Assembly: GCA_016742255.1 (NCBI GenBank)
Contig: JACVCB010000007.1
Span: 1-64,000, forward strand
DNA: 64,000 bases
From: Leptospira sp.
GTDB taxonomy: Bacteria; Spirochaetota; Leptospiria; Leptospirales; Leptospiraceae
Direction of reading: 5' to 3'
Part shown: piece by piece, positions 54,604 to 64,000 of the stretch
How the letters are laid out: the number at the start of each line of letters is the position of its first letter
How positions within the stretch are numbered: position 1 is the first letter of the stretch
Notes under the pieces: model-generated
The model's input: the letters and a program-made list of their open reading frames with translations, nothing else
Databases searched by the model: none
Told to the model about the DNA's origin: nothing
Program-made: the position numbers and the translations under genes

Positions 54604-57446
54604 TGGATATCCCTACTCAATTAAGTTTAGATTTTGAAACAACGGTTGAACCAAAACAATCGAAAGAGTACGGGTTTTTAATCGACGAACCAGAGTTAGG
54701 TCTCGCAAAAGTTACAAAAGAAACTGCCACCTCAGTAGAATTATTCTTTGAATCCAAAGAATTATTTAGAACTGTCAATAAATCCAATCGTAATTTACAT
54801 TTTTTAAACCAATACCCTGAATCTCTTCGAGTATGGGAAGAATTTCCCAAAGCGATGGATTTAGCTCTTACCGCAAGCCAACTCAAACTTACTTATAATT
54901 TTAATAAACTTTCATCACTATCAAATTCTAGAACTCGTTTACTCCCTCACCAAATCGAATCCACTTTTATCGTCGCCAATAGTTTAAAACCTCGTTTCAT
55001 TTTAGCTGATGAAGTTGGCCTTGGGAAAACCATTGAAGCAGGCCTTGCTGTCAAAGAATTGATGTTTCGGCGCGGATTGAAACGTGTGTTAGTTGTAGCT
55101 CCATCACCTCTACTTGTCCAATGGCAACAAGAGATGAAAAACAAATTCAACGAAGAATTTGCTATCGTTCGTCGCCGTAATTTTGTGACAAACGGCCCTG
55201 ATCATTGGAAAAATTTTAATAAAATCATCACTTCCATCGACTTTATCAAAAACCCAAGGTATGCAGAAGAAATTTTGGCAACTAAATGGGACATTGTTGT
55301 GTTCGATGAAGCACATAGGCTCCGCCGAGATTATTCAAAGATCACACGTGGGTATCTTTTTGCTGAAAAAATAGCACGTAAGACTGAATGTTTACTCCTT
55401 CTCACTGCCACACCATTTCGTGGAAAATTAGAAGAGTTATTTTATCTCATGCATTTAGTAGATCCAAATATTTTGGGACCTTATCACACGTTTATCAACG
55501 ATTATGTTGTTGGACAAAAAGGTGACCTAAAGGAAAAAATCTCCAAAGTATTACTCCGCCGTCGAAAAGTAGAAGTGGGTGGATTTACCAAACGATTTGC
55601 CAAAACGGTTCGAATCGATTTATCCCCCATTGAACGTGCGTTCTATGATGAAACCACTGAGTATGTAAAACGTGAATACAATATGGCGATGGGAACTAAA
55701 AACCGTGCCATTGGATTTGTAATGGTGGTTTTCCAAAAATTGCTCGATTCATCTGTCATTGCCTTACTTTCTGCTCTCCAAAAACGAAAATTTATGTTGG
55801 AATCCAAATTCCATTACATGAAGGAACACGAAACAAACCTAGATGATTGGGATTTAGATGAAACGGAAGGAGTTGAAGATTTTATAACAGAACTAGAAGA
55901 CGAAGAGATGTCTAGTTTCCAAAGGATCAAACGTGAATTATTCACACTCAATCGTCTGATCCATTTAGGCAAACAGATCAAGGAAGATAAAAAAACTCAG
56001 AAACTCAGAGAAACTCTCTATCGATTGAAAAAAGAAGGTCATAAAAAGTTTATCATCTTCACACAATTTCGTACCACACAAGACCATTTACAATCGGTAT
56101 TGGAACCAGACTTTAAAGTTTCTCCTTTTCATGGTTCACTGAGTATGGATGAAAAAGAAGTTGCGATCCAAAAATTCAAAGAAGATTACGAAATTTTAAT
56201 TTGTACAGAAGCTGGTGGAGAGGGTCGTAATTTACAATTTGCAAACATTCTTTTCAACTACGATCTACCATGGAGTCCCTTAAAAATTGAACAAAGGATC
56301 GGTAGGATTCATCGTTTTGGACAGAAAGACAATGTGTATATCTTTAACTTCGCTTCCAAAGATACAGTAGCGGAACGAATTTTAGAAGTATTAACTAACA
56401 AAATCCGTTTGTTTGAAGAATCCATTGGTGCATCTGATGATTTACTCGGTACAATCGAAGAGGAGTTAGACTTTAACTCTAGTTTGATGAAATTTATCAC
56501 TGGAACCAAAACCAAAGAAGAATTGGAAACCGAATTTGATCTTCGTATCCAGGTTGCTCAGAAAGGTTTTGAAAAACTGAATGCCCTTGTAACACCGAAG
56601 GTATTGGATTTTAATTTAAAGGATTATTATGATCACACTCTTGAAGAAAGAGAATGGAACAATAGTCACTTGGAAGAAGTGGTTTCCGAAGGATCGAAAT
56701 TTTTCCAAAACCAACTCCCTGGTTCATTAACGGCCGTTAGCAAAGGCGCTTATGAGTATAAAAATTTAGAAGGAAAAGTTAAAAAAGCAACTTTTGATTC
56801 TGATTTGGCACTTACAAACGATTCATTAGAATTTATGGCATTTGGTCATCCATTTGTGGAGAAAGTAACAGAACTTCTAACCCACAGTGATGTCGGTCGA
56901 AAGAAAAAATACTTATTCTCAAAAGATCTAAGTCAAAAAATCCTTTTTGTCTTCCAAGTTGAGTTTGATTTTTCACTCAAACGAAAGGATTTATTTTTCA
57001 TTGAATACGATTTAAAGAAAAAGAGATCAATTGTGCTCACAGACAAACCCAAGGAATGGATGGAGGGCAAAACTTACGTACCTGAAAGGGAAATTGCCCT
57101 TTCGAAACTTGAAGAAGCATTCATTCAATGTTATCCCATTGTAGAATCAGAAGCAGAAAACAAAAAAGAAATCTTACGAAAAGAAACACTCTCCATTTTC
57201 CAAAAAGAAGAATACAAAGTGGAACTCTCCCACCAAAAAACCATTCGACAATTGGAAGAAAAATTAATGCGCCAAGAGGCTGCTTACAAATGGGACAACC
57301 GACCTGAAAAAAAAGCAGTACTTCATAAAACAATGAAGGAAATCCAAAGGGCAAAGGATGAATATACTGTAGAAATGCGTAAAATTAAAAATGGAGCGAA
57401 AATTTTCCACAGGATCCAACTCTTCCAAACGTATATCTGCATTTAA
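54603..57446 (+). CDS. SNF2-family helicase/ATPase (RapA/HepA-like)
   Basis: 947 residues from the ATG at 54603 (AAAGGAG upstream). Helicase core from ~residue 110: Q-like RTRLLPHQ, Walker [15 protein letters not shown], motif [16 protein letters not shown] box, and C-terminal helicase with [11 protein letters not shown] and [11 protein letters not shown] (motif VI). N-terminal 110 residues and the ~250-residue C-terminal region (coiled-coil, Lys/Glu-rich) are not from families I recognise. Resembles RapA/HepA, which recycles RNA polymerase, or a DNA translocase. Start overlaps the queE stop, so translation is coupled. Cytoplasmic. Confidence 0.9.
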   Translation: MDIPTQLSLDFETTVEPKQSKEYGFLIDEPELGLAKVTKETATSVELFFESKELFRTVNKSNRNLHFLNQYPESLRVWEEFPKAMDLALTASQLKLTYNFNKLSSLSNSRTRLLPHQIESTFIVANSLKPRFILADEVGLGKTIEAGLAVKELMFRRGLKRVLVVAPSPLLVQWQQEMKNKFNEEFAIVRRRNFVTNGPDHWKNFNKIITSIDFIKNPRYAEEILATKWDIVVFDEAHRLRRDYSKITRGYLFAEKIARKTECLLLLTATPFRGKLEELFYLMHLVDPNILGPYHTFINDYVVGQKGDLKEKISKVLLRRRKVEVGGFTKRFAKTVRIDLSPIERAFYDETTEYVKREYNMAMGTKNRAIGFVMVVFQKLLDSSVIALLSALQKRKFMLESKFHYMKEHETNLDDWDLDETEGVEDFITELEDEEMSSFQRIKRELFTLNRLIHLGKQIKEDKKTQKLRETLYRLKKEGHKKFIIFTQFRTTQDHLQSVLEPDFKVSPFHGSLSMDEKEVAIQKFKEDYEILICTEAGGEGRNLQFANILFNYDLPWSPLKIEQRIGRIHRFGQKDNVYIFNFASKDTVAERILEVLTNKIRLFEESIGASDDLLGTIEEELDFNSSLMKFITGTKTKEELETEFDLRIQVAQKGFEKLNALVTPKVLDFNLKDYYDHTLEEREWNNSHLEEVVSEGSKFFQNQLPGSLTAVSKGAYEYKNLEGKVKKATFDSDLALTNDSLEFMAFGHPFVEKVTELLTHSDVGRKKKYLFSKDLSQKILFVFQVEFDFSLKRKDLFFIEYDLKKKRSIVLTDKPKEWMEGKTYVPEREIALSKLEEAFIQCYPIVESEAENKKEILRKETLSIFQKEEYKVELSHQKTIRQLEEKLMRQEAAYKWDNRPEKKAVLHKTMKEIQRAKDEYTVEMRKIKNGAKIFHRIQLFQTYICI

Positions 57447-57479
57447 ATTCATTTACATAGAATTTCAAAAGGTAAAAAT

Positions 57480-58742
57480 TTGGGAATGTCACTTCCCAAA
57501 ATTGCCTTTTGGAAACAAATTCTCATCTCTCTAGTGTTAGGTTTAACTTTAGGAATTAGTTTAAATCCTGAATCAGGAATCGTTTCAAAAGAATCGATAA
57601 ATCCCTATTTACCGTGGCTGAAACTACCAGGTGATTTATTTTTAAACCTTTTACAAATGATCATGATTCCACTTGTGATCGTCTCCATTGCATTAGGAGT
57701 ATCTAGTTTAAAAAATCTCAAAGACCTTTGGAATTTAGGAAGTAAAACCTTAATTTACTTTATCTTCACAACCATTATTTCTGTAAGCATTGGAATTTCT
57801 CTCACGATGGTTTCCAAACCTGGGAATCAAATCCAAAACAAAGTTGGAAATCAATCAATGACAGATTCCCTCTCAATCAATGTGTCCAAAGAAAAGGAAG
57901 AATCGATTCCTGAGATCATAACAAATATCATCCCGAAAAACATAATTAATGTTTGGTCGAAACAACAAATGTTATCGATCGTTTTTTTGGGAATGATGTT
58001 AGGTATTTTTTTTCTAACATCCAAAGAATCTGGAACAGCCCTCAAAGCATTTTGTCATTCCTTAGAAAGTTTTTGCCTCTGGGTGGTTTCTTTGGCAATG
58101 AAACTTGCCCCACTCGCTGTATTGGGTCTGATGAGTTACGCCATGGTTCAAATTGGTTTTTCGCTAGTGATGGGGTTGATCACTTACATTTTGACTGTGT
58201 TAGTTGGACTAGTATTGATTTTGTTATTTTATGGATTGATGGTGTTCGTTTTTACAAAACAAAACCCAATCCATTTTTTTTACTTAATTCGTGAGATCCC
58301 AATTTTGGGTTTTTCCACATCGAGTTCCAGTTCTGTTTTGCCCTATTCACTCAAAGTCGCAAAAGAGAAGTTAAAACTAAAAGAAACAGTAGCGGATTTT
58401 GTTTTACCATTAGGAGCCACAATCAATATGGATGGAACAGCCCTATACCAAGCAGTGGCTACTGTGTTTTTAAGTCAGGTGTACCAAATTGAATTAAGTT
58501 CAATAGATTTGTTTTTGTTAGTTGGAACAGTGACAGCAGCTTCCATCGGAACAGCAGCCACTCCTGGAGTCGGCCTCGTAATTCTATCATCCATCCTTTA
58601 CACCTTCCATATACCCATAGAAGGTATCACAATTCTTTTTGGTGTTGACCGCTTTTTGGATATGTGTAGAACTTCAGTAAATCTGACCGGCGATCTCTCT
58701 TGCGCTTATATCATGGACCATATCTGGAAGGAAGAAAAATAA
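57480..58742 (+). CDS. Dicarboxylate/amino-acid:cation symporter (DAACS family)
   Basis: 420 residues with eight membrane helices and two re-entrant hairpins. Family motifs: the serine-rich STSSSSSVLPYSLK (hairpin 1), NMDGTALYQAVATVF (cation/substrate site in TM7) and ASIGTAATPGVGLVI (hairpin 2). Takes up glutamate, aspartate or C4-dicarboxylates with H+ or Na+. AAAAGG fits the TTG at 57480 (7-base spacing); ATG at 57486 is the alternative. Stop is 2 bases before the next gene. Inner membrane. Confidence 0.93.
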   Translation: MGMSLPKIAFWKQILISLVLGLTLGISLNPESGIVSKESINPYLPWLKLPGDLFLNLLQMIMIPLVIVSIALGVSSLKNLKDLWNLGSKTLIYFIFTTIISVSIGISLTMVSKPGNQIQNKVGNQSMTDSLSINVSKEKEESIPEIITNIIPKNIINVWSKQQMLSIVFLGMMLGIFFLTSKESGTALKAFCHSLESFCLWVVSLAMKLAPLAVLGLMSYAMVQIGFSLVMGLITYILTVLVGLVLILLFYGLMVFVFTKQNPIHFFYLIREIPILGFSTSSSSSVLPYSLKVAKEKLKLKETVADFVLPLGATINMDGTALYQAVATVFLSQVYQIELSSIDLFLLVGTVTAASIGTAATPGVGLVILSSILYTFHIPIEGITILFGVDRFLDMCRTSVNLTGDLSCAYIMDHIWKEEK

Positions 58743-58744
58743 TT

Positions 58745-59596
58745 ATGAAAAAGCTTAGATTCATATTTTTAATTGGGGTCACAGTATTCCTGATACACTG
58801 TGACAAAAAAAAGGATCCAGTAAATGATTTTGAAACAAATTTACTATGTACTACCCTTGCAATTTGTAATGGAGAGACACCAGCAAAAACCGGAATCATT
58901 GGAGATAGTTGGACTGACCTTTTATTAGGTTTCCCATTCGTCGAAACCTTAAGACCACAATTGGAAAACCGATACAATTACAAATTTGCGGGTGCAACTT
59001 TGGGTGGAAAAACTCTACAACAAGTTGTTAGCCAAGGACTCCAATTCCAGGTGATCGACCAAGGTGGAGCAGATATGAAAGTCGTTTTGCTTTCACTAGG
59101 TGGAAATGATATCCAGGCAAATTTAAGCGAATACATTGGAAATATCAACACTGTCCAAGCCCAAAGATTTGCTACCTTCAAAGCTAATTTAAAACAACTC
59201 ATCATCACTGGTAATGCATATAAAATCTCGCGTTTTGGTGGTCCGCCGATCAAGTGGATCATTCATGGTTACGATTATCCAAATCCATATATGACTCCAG
59301 TCATTGCAGGTTCTGATGAAGGTTGTAAATCTAAATTCGATCGAATTGGATTGATTGTTCCTGATGCAGGTGTATTTACTTCCACTCAGCTTGATGCTTT
59401 TAACAACTTACTCGTTGATATCACAAGAGAAGAACCTTCGCTCATTTATGTTGATTTAAGAAATACGTTAGGTGGGAAACCAGCTTCAAGAGCCGAATTC
59501 ATGTTAGATTGTATTCATGCCAATAATTTAGGGTATACTCTTCTAGCAGATAAATTGGCGAGATTGATTTACCCAGTCACTAATATAGGATTATAA
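58745..59596 (+). CDS. SGNH/GDSL-hydrolase lipoprotein
   Basis: 283 residues from the ATG at 58745. Signal ends FLIHC (Cys19). SGNH motifs: GDSWTD with the nucleophile Ser (block I), ATLGGK (Gly block), SLGGNDIQ with Asn (III) and DCIHANNLG with Asp-x2-His (V). All four catalytic elements are present, so an esterase or acetylhydrolase acting on an envelope or extracellular substrate is likely. A small polar spacer after the lipidated Cys carries extra Cys (LLCTTLAIC). Tightly linked to the symporter (2 bases) and the beta-barrel gene (2 bases). Confidence 0.87.
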   Translation: MKKLRFIFLIGVTVFLIHCDKKKDPVNDFETNLLCTTLAICNGETPAKTGIIGDSWTDLLLGFPFVETLRPQLENRYNYKFAGATLGGKTLQQVVSQGLQFQVIDQGGADMKVVLLSLGGNDIQANLSEYIGNINTVQAQRFATFKANLKQLIITGNAYKISRFGGPPIKWIIHGYDYPNPYMTPVIAGSDEGCKSKFDRIGLIVPDAGVFTSTQLDAFNNLLVDITREEPSLIYVDLRNTLGGKPASRAEFMLDCIHANNLGYTLLADKLARLIYPVTNIGL

Positions 59597-59598
59597 CC

Positions 59599-60411
59599 AT
59601 GAAACATATATATTTATTTCTAATTTTATTTTTCAGTTTTGTTTCGAGTGTATTTTCACAGTTTAATAACAAAGGATTTGCTCATCCTCTTCAAATAGAA
59701 CCTGTTGCTGTGTATTCCAAGGTGAGAGGAAATTTAAGTTACTGGGACAAAGATTACAACCAAGTAAAAGAGATTAACAAAAACGTTGGTGTCGAAGGTG
59801 AATATAAGTTTAGCGAATCTTTTTCCGTGATTTCGTCTGTCGGACGCACTGAATACTCACAAACAGATACAACCAAGGAAGTCACTTGGGATAGATATAA
59901 TGTGGGTCTCAAATATGGAAAAATTTTTGATGCTGGCAATTCTCAATTTTTAATTGGTGGTGGTCTCCGGATTTACGACAAAAAAAGAAATTCTTTGTTC
60001 AGAGAACAAGAAAACCCTGAATATTATTTGATTCGTCCCAATTTTGGACTTGGTTATAAATATGGAATTTTCCAAATCATGACCGAAATACGTTTCCAAA
60101 CGGAAACAAACAAACAAGGACGTGAGTCAAAATTAGATGAATTTAAACGTTATTACCAAATTGGTATCGCACCATCCTTTGGAATCGCAGACTCAGTTCG
60201 CATCTTCACTGAATTAGAATACCGAGAACCGATTGATAAAACAGCTGATAAAAATCTTCGTTACTTTAATTTTTTCCCAGGTATCTCTATGAATACAGAG
60301 AGTATGGGTACATTTAGTTTTAGTCTTATGTTTGGTATGTTGCCAAAAGCAGATAACGCTATGGACCGAGGGATTCGATTTTCCTATTTTTACTTTTTTG
60401 ACACCAACTAA
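59599..60411 (+). CDS. Probable beta-barrel outer-membrane protein
   Basis: 270 residues. Cleavable signal peptide (LFLILFFSFVSSVFS), then repeated amphipathic strands ending in aromatic residues (VGLKYGKIF, FLIGGGLRIYDK, YYLIRPNFGLGYKYG, TEIRFQTETN, YYQIGIAPSFG) with a final strand GIRFSYFYFFDTN. Pattern, not homology, suggests a small outer-membrane barrel or periplasmic beta-protein. No family recognised. Same operon as the SGNH lipoprotein. Confidence 0.7.
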   Translation: MKHIYLFLILFFSFVSSVFSQFNNKGFAHPLQIEPVAVYSKVRGNLSYWDKDYNQVKEINKNVGVEGEYKFSESFSVISSVGRTEYSQTDTTKEVTWDRYNVGLKYGKIFDAGNSQFLIGGGLRIYDKKRNSLFREQENPEYYLIRPNFGLGYKYGIFQIMTEIRFQTETNKQGRESKLDEFKRYYQIGIAPSFGIADSVRIFTELEYREPIDKTADKNLRYFNFFPGISMNTESMGTFSFSLMFGMLPKADNAMDRGIRFSYFYFFDTN

Positions 60412-60417
60412 TTTCGT

Positions 60418-60735
60418 ATGAAGAAATTCCTGTGTGTTGGATGGATTTTTTTTTTAGGAAACTGTCTGAGTATCCAAATTGGAAATCCATCTTTCACTGT
60501 TTTGCAAAACAAAGGACAATCAGGATGGTATACCCCTGGAAAAATTCCAATTCCCGGGGATACTTACGTAGAATCTTGTACCACTAATTATTTTGGTCTT
60601 GTGAGTGTAGGGAACGCAAGTTACGAATGGGTAACAAAAAAATCGCAACTTAAAGAGATCCATAGTGTGGATCATATTTATAAAAACCAATATTTCTTTT
60701 TCCAAGAACTTTGTTTGCGGGTGACAGGGATATGA
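60418..60735 (+). CDS. TRL-like family lipoprotein
   Basis: 105 residues. Signal ends FLGNC (Cys16). The mature part has WYTPGKIPIPGDTYVESCTTNYFGLVSVGNASYEWVTKKSQLKEIHSVDH, the TRL-like pattern of Cys, (I/F)GL, GNAS, K-x-I-x2-VDH. Unlike the others, it lacks the GFGxxG start of the mature domain. Ends in LCLRVTGI. Overlaps the following coiled-coil gene by 4 bases (ATGA). Confidence 0.8.
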   Translation: MKKFLCVGWIFFLGNCLSIQIGNPSFTVLQNKGQSGWYTPGKIPIPGDTYVESCTTNYFGLVSVGNASYEWVTKKSQLKEIHSVDHIYKNQYFFFQELCLRVTGI

Positions 60736-60977
60736 AACAAAACATCGATTCATTGAAAGAGTTTTCGAAGAAATTAAAGAGTGGTTTGATTTACGAAGAA
60801 ATTGAATCTAAACTGAAAGAGTTTCACTCCAAAAAGAATACAAAACCAAATAAATCACTTGATGCTTTGTCCTCAAAAATTCGAAAAAAAGAAGAACAAA
60901 TCGAAAAACTTTATGATGATATCATCCTTTTACAAAACCAACTTTCCAATCTCTTGGACAAAGAATTACAAAAATAA
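60732..60977 (+). CDS. Small coiled-coil protein
   Basis: 81 residues from the ATG at 60732. No signal or membrane segment. Strong heptad pattern in two parts, LKEFSKKLKSGLIYEEIESKLKEF and LSSKIRKKEEQIEKLYDDIILLQNQLSNLLDKEL. Probably a cytoplasmic oligomerising protein. It sits between two TRL-like genes, overlapping the first by 4 bases and the second, in another frame, by up to 65. No family known. Confidence 0.65.
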   Translation: MKQNIDSLKEFSKKLKSGLIYEEIESKLKEFHSKKNTKPNKSLDALSSKIRKKEEQIEKLYDDIILLQNQLSNLLDKELQK

Positions 60978-61341
60978 ATTCCTAATTCTCTCACGAGTCA
61001 ATCCTGCACGATTTCTTCCAATTTCTGTTTCCAAACGAATCATTCGCTTATTCCTATTTTCTTTGCCTTTCTTTTTCCAACAATGTGCGAGTTCAGGATT
61101 TGGTACCCAAGGATTGTTGTATGAAAACCAAAGAATTTCCATGTTGGAAACCGGAATCACGGCTTCCAAAGAAGGGTTTGCTTGTTCGAAATCCTATTTA
61201 GGGCTCATCGCTTTTGGGGACGCATCGATTGAAATGGCACAAAGACAAGGAAACATAAAAGAAATTACGTCAATTGAATTAGAAACCTATAATTTCTTCG
61301 GGATTTACGCAAAACTATGTACGGTAACTAGGGGAAATTAG
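60913..61341 (+). CDS. TRL-like family lipoprotein, start codon unclear
   Basis: Fourth TRL-like paralogue. The mature domain after the lipobox FFFQQC (Cys encoded at 61084-61086) reads ASSGFGTQGLLYENQRISM, ACSKSYLGLIAFGDASIEMAQRQGNIKEITSIE, ending YAKLCTVTRG. The nearest in-frame ATG to the lipobox is at 60913/60916, inside the coiled-coil gene, giving an N terminus of 57 residues before the Cys, too long for a signal. Between 60919 and the lipobox no ATG, GTG or TTG falls at a plausible distance; an ATT at 60985 or 61021 could serve. Translation from a non-standard codon is possible. Confidence 0.7.
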   Translation: MMISSFYKTNFPISWTKNYKNKFLILSRVNPARFLPISVSKRIIRLFLFSLPFFFQQCASSGFGTQGLLYENQRISMLETGITASKEGFACSKSYLGLIAFGDASIEMAQRQGNIKEITSIELETYNFFGIYAKLCTVTRGN

Positions 61342-61362
61342 TCGAAACTAAGGGTAGAGCCA

Positions 61363-61785
61363 ATGGTCATGTGGAAAAGAATCAGATTGTTATTTCTATT
61401 TATTTTTTCTTCCGTACATTGTTTGCCGGAACCATCTCCATCCTTACTAGGTGTGCTCGTTTTACCTTTGGTCACCCAAACCTCTACAACCTTTACCATT
61501 GAATCCACAACACCCGCCAATGGAGCAACTGGTGTGAGTCTTAATCCAACGATCACTATCATCATGACGCAAGCCATTGAAGCCACATCTCTCAATACCA
61601 ATATTTCCTGCTCTCCCTCTTGCCCAAGCCTGACAGGTGGATCATCGAACCGTACGATCACTCTCACACCAACAAGTGCACTCACATCCGGGATTACGTA
61701 TACAATCACCTTAAACCAAAATATCCAATCTACTTTTGGACTCACCCTGGGAACCAATACTAGTTTTAGTTTTACAACCTTATAA
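61363..61785 (+). CDS. Lipoprotein with bacterial Ig-like (Big_5) domain
   Basis: 140 residues. Signal ends FSSVHC (Cys20). Single Ig-like domain of the Big_5 type: ESTTPANGATGVSLNPTITIIMTQAIEATSLNTNI, TITLTPTSALTSGITYTITL. Thr/Ser-rich. Such domains occur in leptospiral surface proteins. ATG at 61363, with AGGG upstream; a second ATG at 61369. Last gene of the plus-strand run. Probably surface-anchored. Confidence 0.85.
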   Translation: MVMWKRIRLLFLFIFSSVHCLPEPSPSLLGVLVLPLVTQTSTTFTIESTTPANGATGVSLNPTITIIMTQAIEATSLNTNISCSPSCPSLTGGSSNRTITLTPTSALTSGITYTITLNQNIQSTFGLTLGTNTSFSFTTL

Positions 61786-61792
61786 AATAAAA

Positions 61793-61816
61793 AAGCCGAC
61801 GAAGTTGCGCCGGCTT
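61793..61816 (-). terminator. Terminator of the membrane pyrophosphatase gene
   Basis: On the minus strand AAGCCG, an inner pair interrupted by one mismatch, a 6-base loop, CGGCTT, then TTTT, A, TTTT, i.e. a GC-rich hairpin with U-tract. It lies 107 bases past the hppA stop and 8 bases past the convergent Big_5 gene. Confidence 0.85.
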
Positions 61817-61922
61817 ATCCAAAAATCCAATTCAACTAAATAAATTGGTAAATCAAAATGGAAACTGCCCTTCCGTTTCAGAAGGACAATCTCTTTTCGA
61901 TCTGATTGAATGTATTCCTTTC

Positions 61923-64000
61923 TTATTTAAAGAAATTTAATACAATTCCACCTTTTGTCACAAAAAACTCAGCAAAAACGAGTGAGGTGATTGCCATCAG
62001 TTTGATGAGGATATTGATTGCTGGACCAGATGTATCTTTAAACGGATCACCTACAGTATCACCAACAACCGCTGCTTTGTGTTTTTCAGAACCTTTTCCA
62101 CCAGCAGTTTTTTCGATGTATTTTTTCGCGTTGTCCCATGCTCCACCAGAGTTAGCAGAAGAAATTGCAAGAACCACACCTGATACAAGTGCACCCGCAA
62201 GTAAACCTGCAAGGGACTTCACACCAAACAAATAACCAATCACAATTGGGCTAAGAAGAACTAATAAACCTGGAGGGATCATTTCTCGAAGTGCAGCGGA
62301 AGTGGAAATATCCACACATTTTGCATACTCAGGTTTCGCTTTTCCTTCCATAAGACCAGGGATCTCTTTGAATTGGCGACGAACTTCTTTGACCATGTCA
62401 AGTGCTGCTTTTCCGACTGACTTCATGGTCATAGCAGAGAAAATGAAAGGTAACATCGCACCAAATAACAAACCACCAAATACCAATGGATCAAGGAGTT
62501 CAATCGAAGTTAGATCAATTGCACCTTCTCCCATTTCTTTGGAAGCATTTTGTGTTCTTGTAATAAACGCTGCAAAGAGAGCAAGGGAAGTCAGAGCCGC
62601 CGAACCAATCGCAAAACCCTTTCCTACTGCTGCCGTCGTGTTTCCAGCCGCATCAAGGTTGTCAGTTCGATCACGAACGTCTTTTCCCAGTTCTGCCATT
62701 TCAGCAATTCCACCTGCGTTATCAGAAACAGGGCCGTAAGCATCAATGGTAAGGCCAATGGCAATGGTAGAGATCATACCAATTGCAGAAATTGCAATTC
62801 CATACATCCCAGCAAGGATATTGGAAACCACAATTACAATCACAAGTAAAATCACTGGAACTACAGTGGATTTGTATCCAAGTGCTAAACCGTAAATGAT
62901 GTTGGTTGCAGCACCTGTGTCACAAGCATCAGCGACTTCGCGCACTGGTTTGTAAGAATGAGAAGTATAAATTTCTGTGATCCAACCGATGAACATACCA
63001 GCAAACAAACCTAATGCGACGGATGTGTAAACATTCCATTTTGTGATAGTTTTGTCGCCGATTTGGAAACTATCGATCATGAATAGGTCAGTTGCGAAAT
63101 AAAGCGCACCCGCTACGATGAAAGTAGAAATCCAAAGTTGGAGTTTTAACGCTTTTTCTACGTTTCCACCTTCCTTCACTCGGGCAAAAAATGTAGTGAT
63201 GAGCGATGCAGGAATTCCAATTGCAGAAATTAAAAGTGGATATAAAAGAGCAGAGTTATTGTCAGCAAGTGCAGATGCCGTTGCTCCAATCACAAGAGCC
63301 GCACAGGTTGCTTCTGCAGCAGAACCAAAAAGGTCAGCACCCATACCAGCAATGTCACCCACGTTGTCTCCTACGTTATCTGCAATGGTTGCAGGGTTAC
63401 GAGGGTCATCTTCTGGGATTCCTTTTTCTACTTTACCAACAAGGTCAGCACCCACGTCAGCGGCTTTGGTATAAATACCACCACCCACACGACCAAATAG
63501 TGCCACTGATGATCCACCAAGACCAAAACCAGCGAGTGATTCCATGAGGATGTGTTTGGCAACTGCAGGATTGGAACCAGTAAAAAGTAGAAATAATCCA
63601 ATCATACCAAGAACCGCAAGACCGATGAGACCAAATCCCATCACAGCTCCAGAGTCAAATGCGACTCGGAATGCTTTGGAAAGAGAAGTTTTTGCTGCTT
63701 GAGCAGTTCTAACGTTTCCGGCAGTCGCAATTTTCATCCCGATAAAACCAGAAAGGCAAGAAATAAGAGCTCCGGAAACAAAAGCGATCGAAGTGTAAAT
63801 TCCTTCGTTGAATTCTGTATTCGGGTTATCTAATAATAGGTAAATGAGAACCGTCATGAAGCTGATAAAAAGCAGAATGACACGGTATTCTCTGAGAAGG
63901 AAGGCCATAGCCCCTTCTGCGATCGCGGCTGAGATTTCTTTTAATTTGGCGGTTTCTTTGTCGTTGCCACCCTCTGCGCCCACTTGGATACGTATTACAC
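61923..64000 (-). CDS. hppA: Membrane-bound proton/sodium-pumping pyrophosphatase, 5' end cut by window
   Basis: Inner-membrane ion pump driven by pyrophosphate hydrolysis. At least 692 codons are present and the frame is open to the window end, so the N terminus (first one or two helices) lies outside. Substrate site: [44 protein letters not shown]. The K+-dependence position reads [18 protein letters not shown] (Ala and Gly in place of Lys and Thr), which by known rules means a K+-requiring enzyme. H+ or Na+ specificity cannot be decided by eye. Followed by a strong terminator. Confidence 0.95.
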   Translation of the reverse strand, partial: VIRIQVGAEGGNDKETAKLKEISAAIAEGAMAFLLREYRVILLFISFMTVLIYLLLDNPNTEFNEGIYTSIAFVSGALISCLSGFIGMKIATAGNVRTAQAAKTSLSKAFRVAFDSGAVMGFGLIGLAVLGMIGLFLLFTGSNPAVAKHILMESLAGFGLGGSSVALFGRVGGGIYTKAADVGADLVGKVEKGIPEDDPRNPATIADNVGDNVGDIAGMGADLFGSAAEATCAALVIGATASALADNNSALLYPLLISAIGIPASLITTFFARVKEGGNVEKALKLQLWISTFIVAGALYFATDLFMIDSFQIGDKTITKWNVYTSVALGLFAGMFIGWITEIYTSHSYKPVREVADACDTGAATNIIYGLALGYKSTVVPVILLVIVIVVSNILAGMYGIAISAIGMISTIAIGLTIDAYGPVSDNAGGIAEMAELGKDVRDRTDNLDAAGNTTAAVGKGFAIGSAALTSLALFAAFITRTQNASKEMGEGAIDLTSIELLDPLVFGGLLFGAMLPFIFSAMTMKSVGKAALDMVKEVRRQFKEIPGLMEGKAKPEYAKCVDISTSAALREMIPPGLLVLLSPIVIGYLFGVKSLAGLLAGALVSGVVLAISSANSGGAWDNAKKYIEKTAGGKGSEKHKAAVVGDTVGDPFKDTSGPAINILIKLMAITSLVFAEFFVTKGGIVLNFFK

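Noticed and set aside
54603..57446. SNF2 gene as part of a DISARM, BREX or other phage-defence island
   Set aside because: No methyltransferase, nuclease, phospholipase or other defence partner nearby, and no mobile-element signature.
61338..61757. 140-codon minus-strand open frame opposite the Ig-like lipoprotein
   Set aside because: Val/Thr-rich antisense shadow of a Thr/Ser-rich gene; the plus strand has a lipobox and Big_5 motifs.
1..64000. tRNA, rRNA, CRISPR, insertion sequences, prophage
   Set aside because: No cloverleaf, regular repeat array, transposase, integrase or phage structural gene was seen by eye; a covariance-model search could still find small RNAs.

Overview
The window is about 64 kb of bacterial chromosome from a spirochaete of the genus Leptospira, most likely the free-living (saprophytic) clade around L. 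biflexa. This is inferred from the recognisable leptospiral HrcA, FliG and plant-type ferredoxin-NADP reductase, the very large share of secreted lipoproteins with loose spirochaetal lipoboxes, low-GC DNA with frequent TTG starts, and the many PAS/GGDEF/EAL signalling proteins. No tRNA, rRNA, insertion sequence, phage gene or CRISPR array was seen. Gene density is high, with many 1-4 base overlaps. The left edge (about 1-140) looks like poor consensus sequence at a contig end.

Layout. 1-1922: heat-shock operon hrcA-grpE-dnaK (minus strand) under a perfect CIRCE operator. 2023-4640: PAS-diguanylate cyclase, secreted GH172/DUF2961 protein, membrane protein. 4671-8853: PII uridylyltransferase GlnD and a GH13 alpha-glucosidase. 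9111-15318: small secreted protein plus a complete tripartite RND efflux pump. 15448-19568: DUF35 Zn-ribbon protein, MDR and SDR oxidoreductases divergent from an HxlR repressor across a 29-bp palindrome, and a thiolase. 19640-22813: unknown protein and an overlapping nuoG-nuoI pair. 22868-27536: response regulator and chorismate synthase on minus; TonB-like protein, NusG paralogue, arabinose-5-phosphate isomerase and AroD on plus. 27556-32694: TPR protein, GMC oxidoreductase with its small partner, and an amidase lipoprotein. 32708-36985: M1 aminopeptidase lipoprotein, two TRL-like lipoproteins, GDPD lipoprotein. 37345-45835: XRE regulator, FliG, TetR plus metallo-beta-lactamase, two membrane proteins with overlapping divergent start codons, M23 peptidase, GGDEF-EAL protein.

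45836-50074 is a probable iron/haem locus: an intergenic region with a Fur-box-like site and several palindromes, then a lipoprotein, a HmuY-like haem-binding lipoprotein, a TonB-dependent receptor and an HExxH protein. 50071-53817 holds a DUF3015 protein, ferredoxin-NADP reductase, a PC4-like protein and a von Willebrand A-STAS fusion. 53893-61785 is a tightly packed nine-gene plus-strand run: queE (with an unusual cysteine motif), SNF2 helicase, dicarboxylate symporter, SGNH lipoprotein, beta-barrel protein, TRL-like lipoprotein, coiled-coil protein, TRL-like lipoprotein, Ig-like lipoprotein. The right edge is a K+-dependent-type membrane pyrophosphatase cut by the window end.

The most noteworthy items are the Fur/HmuY/TonB/HExxH locus, the two clusters with four TRL-like lipoproteins, the QueE cysteine-motif expansion with its coupling to a SNF2 ATPase, the vWA-STAS fusion, the HxlR palindrome, and the pair of genes whose start codons overlap on opposite strands.
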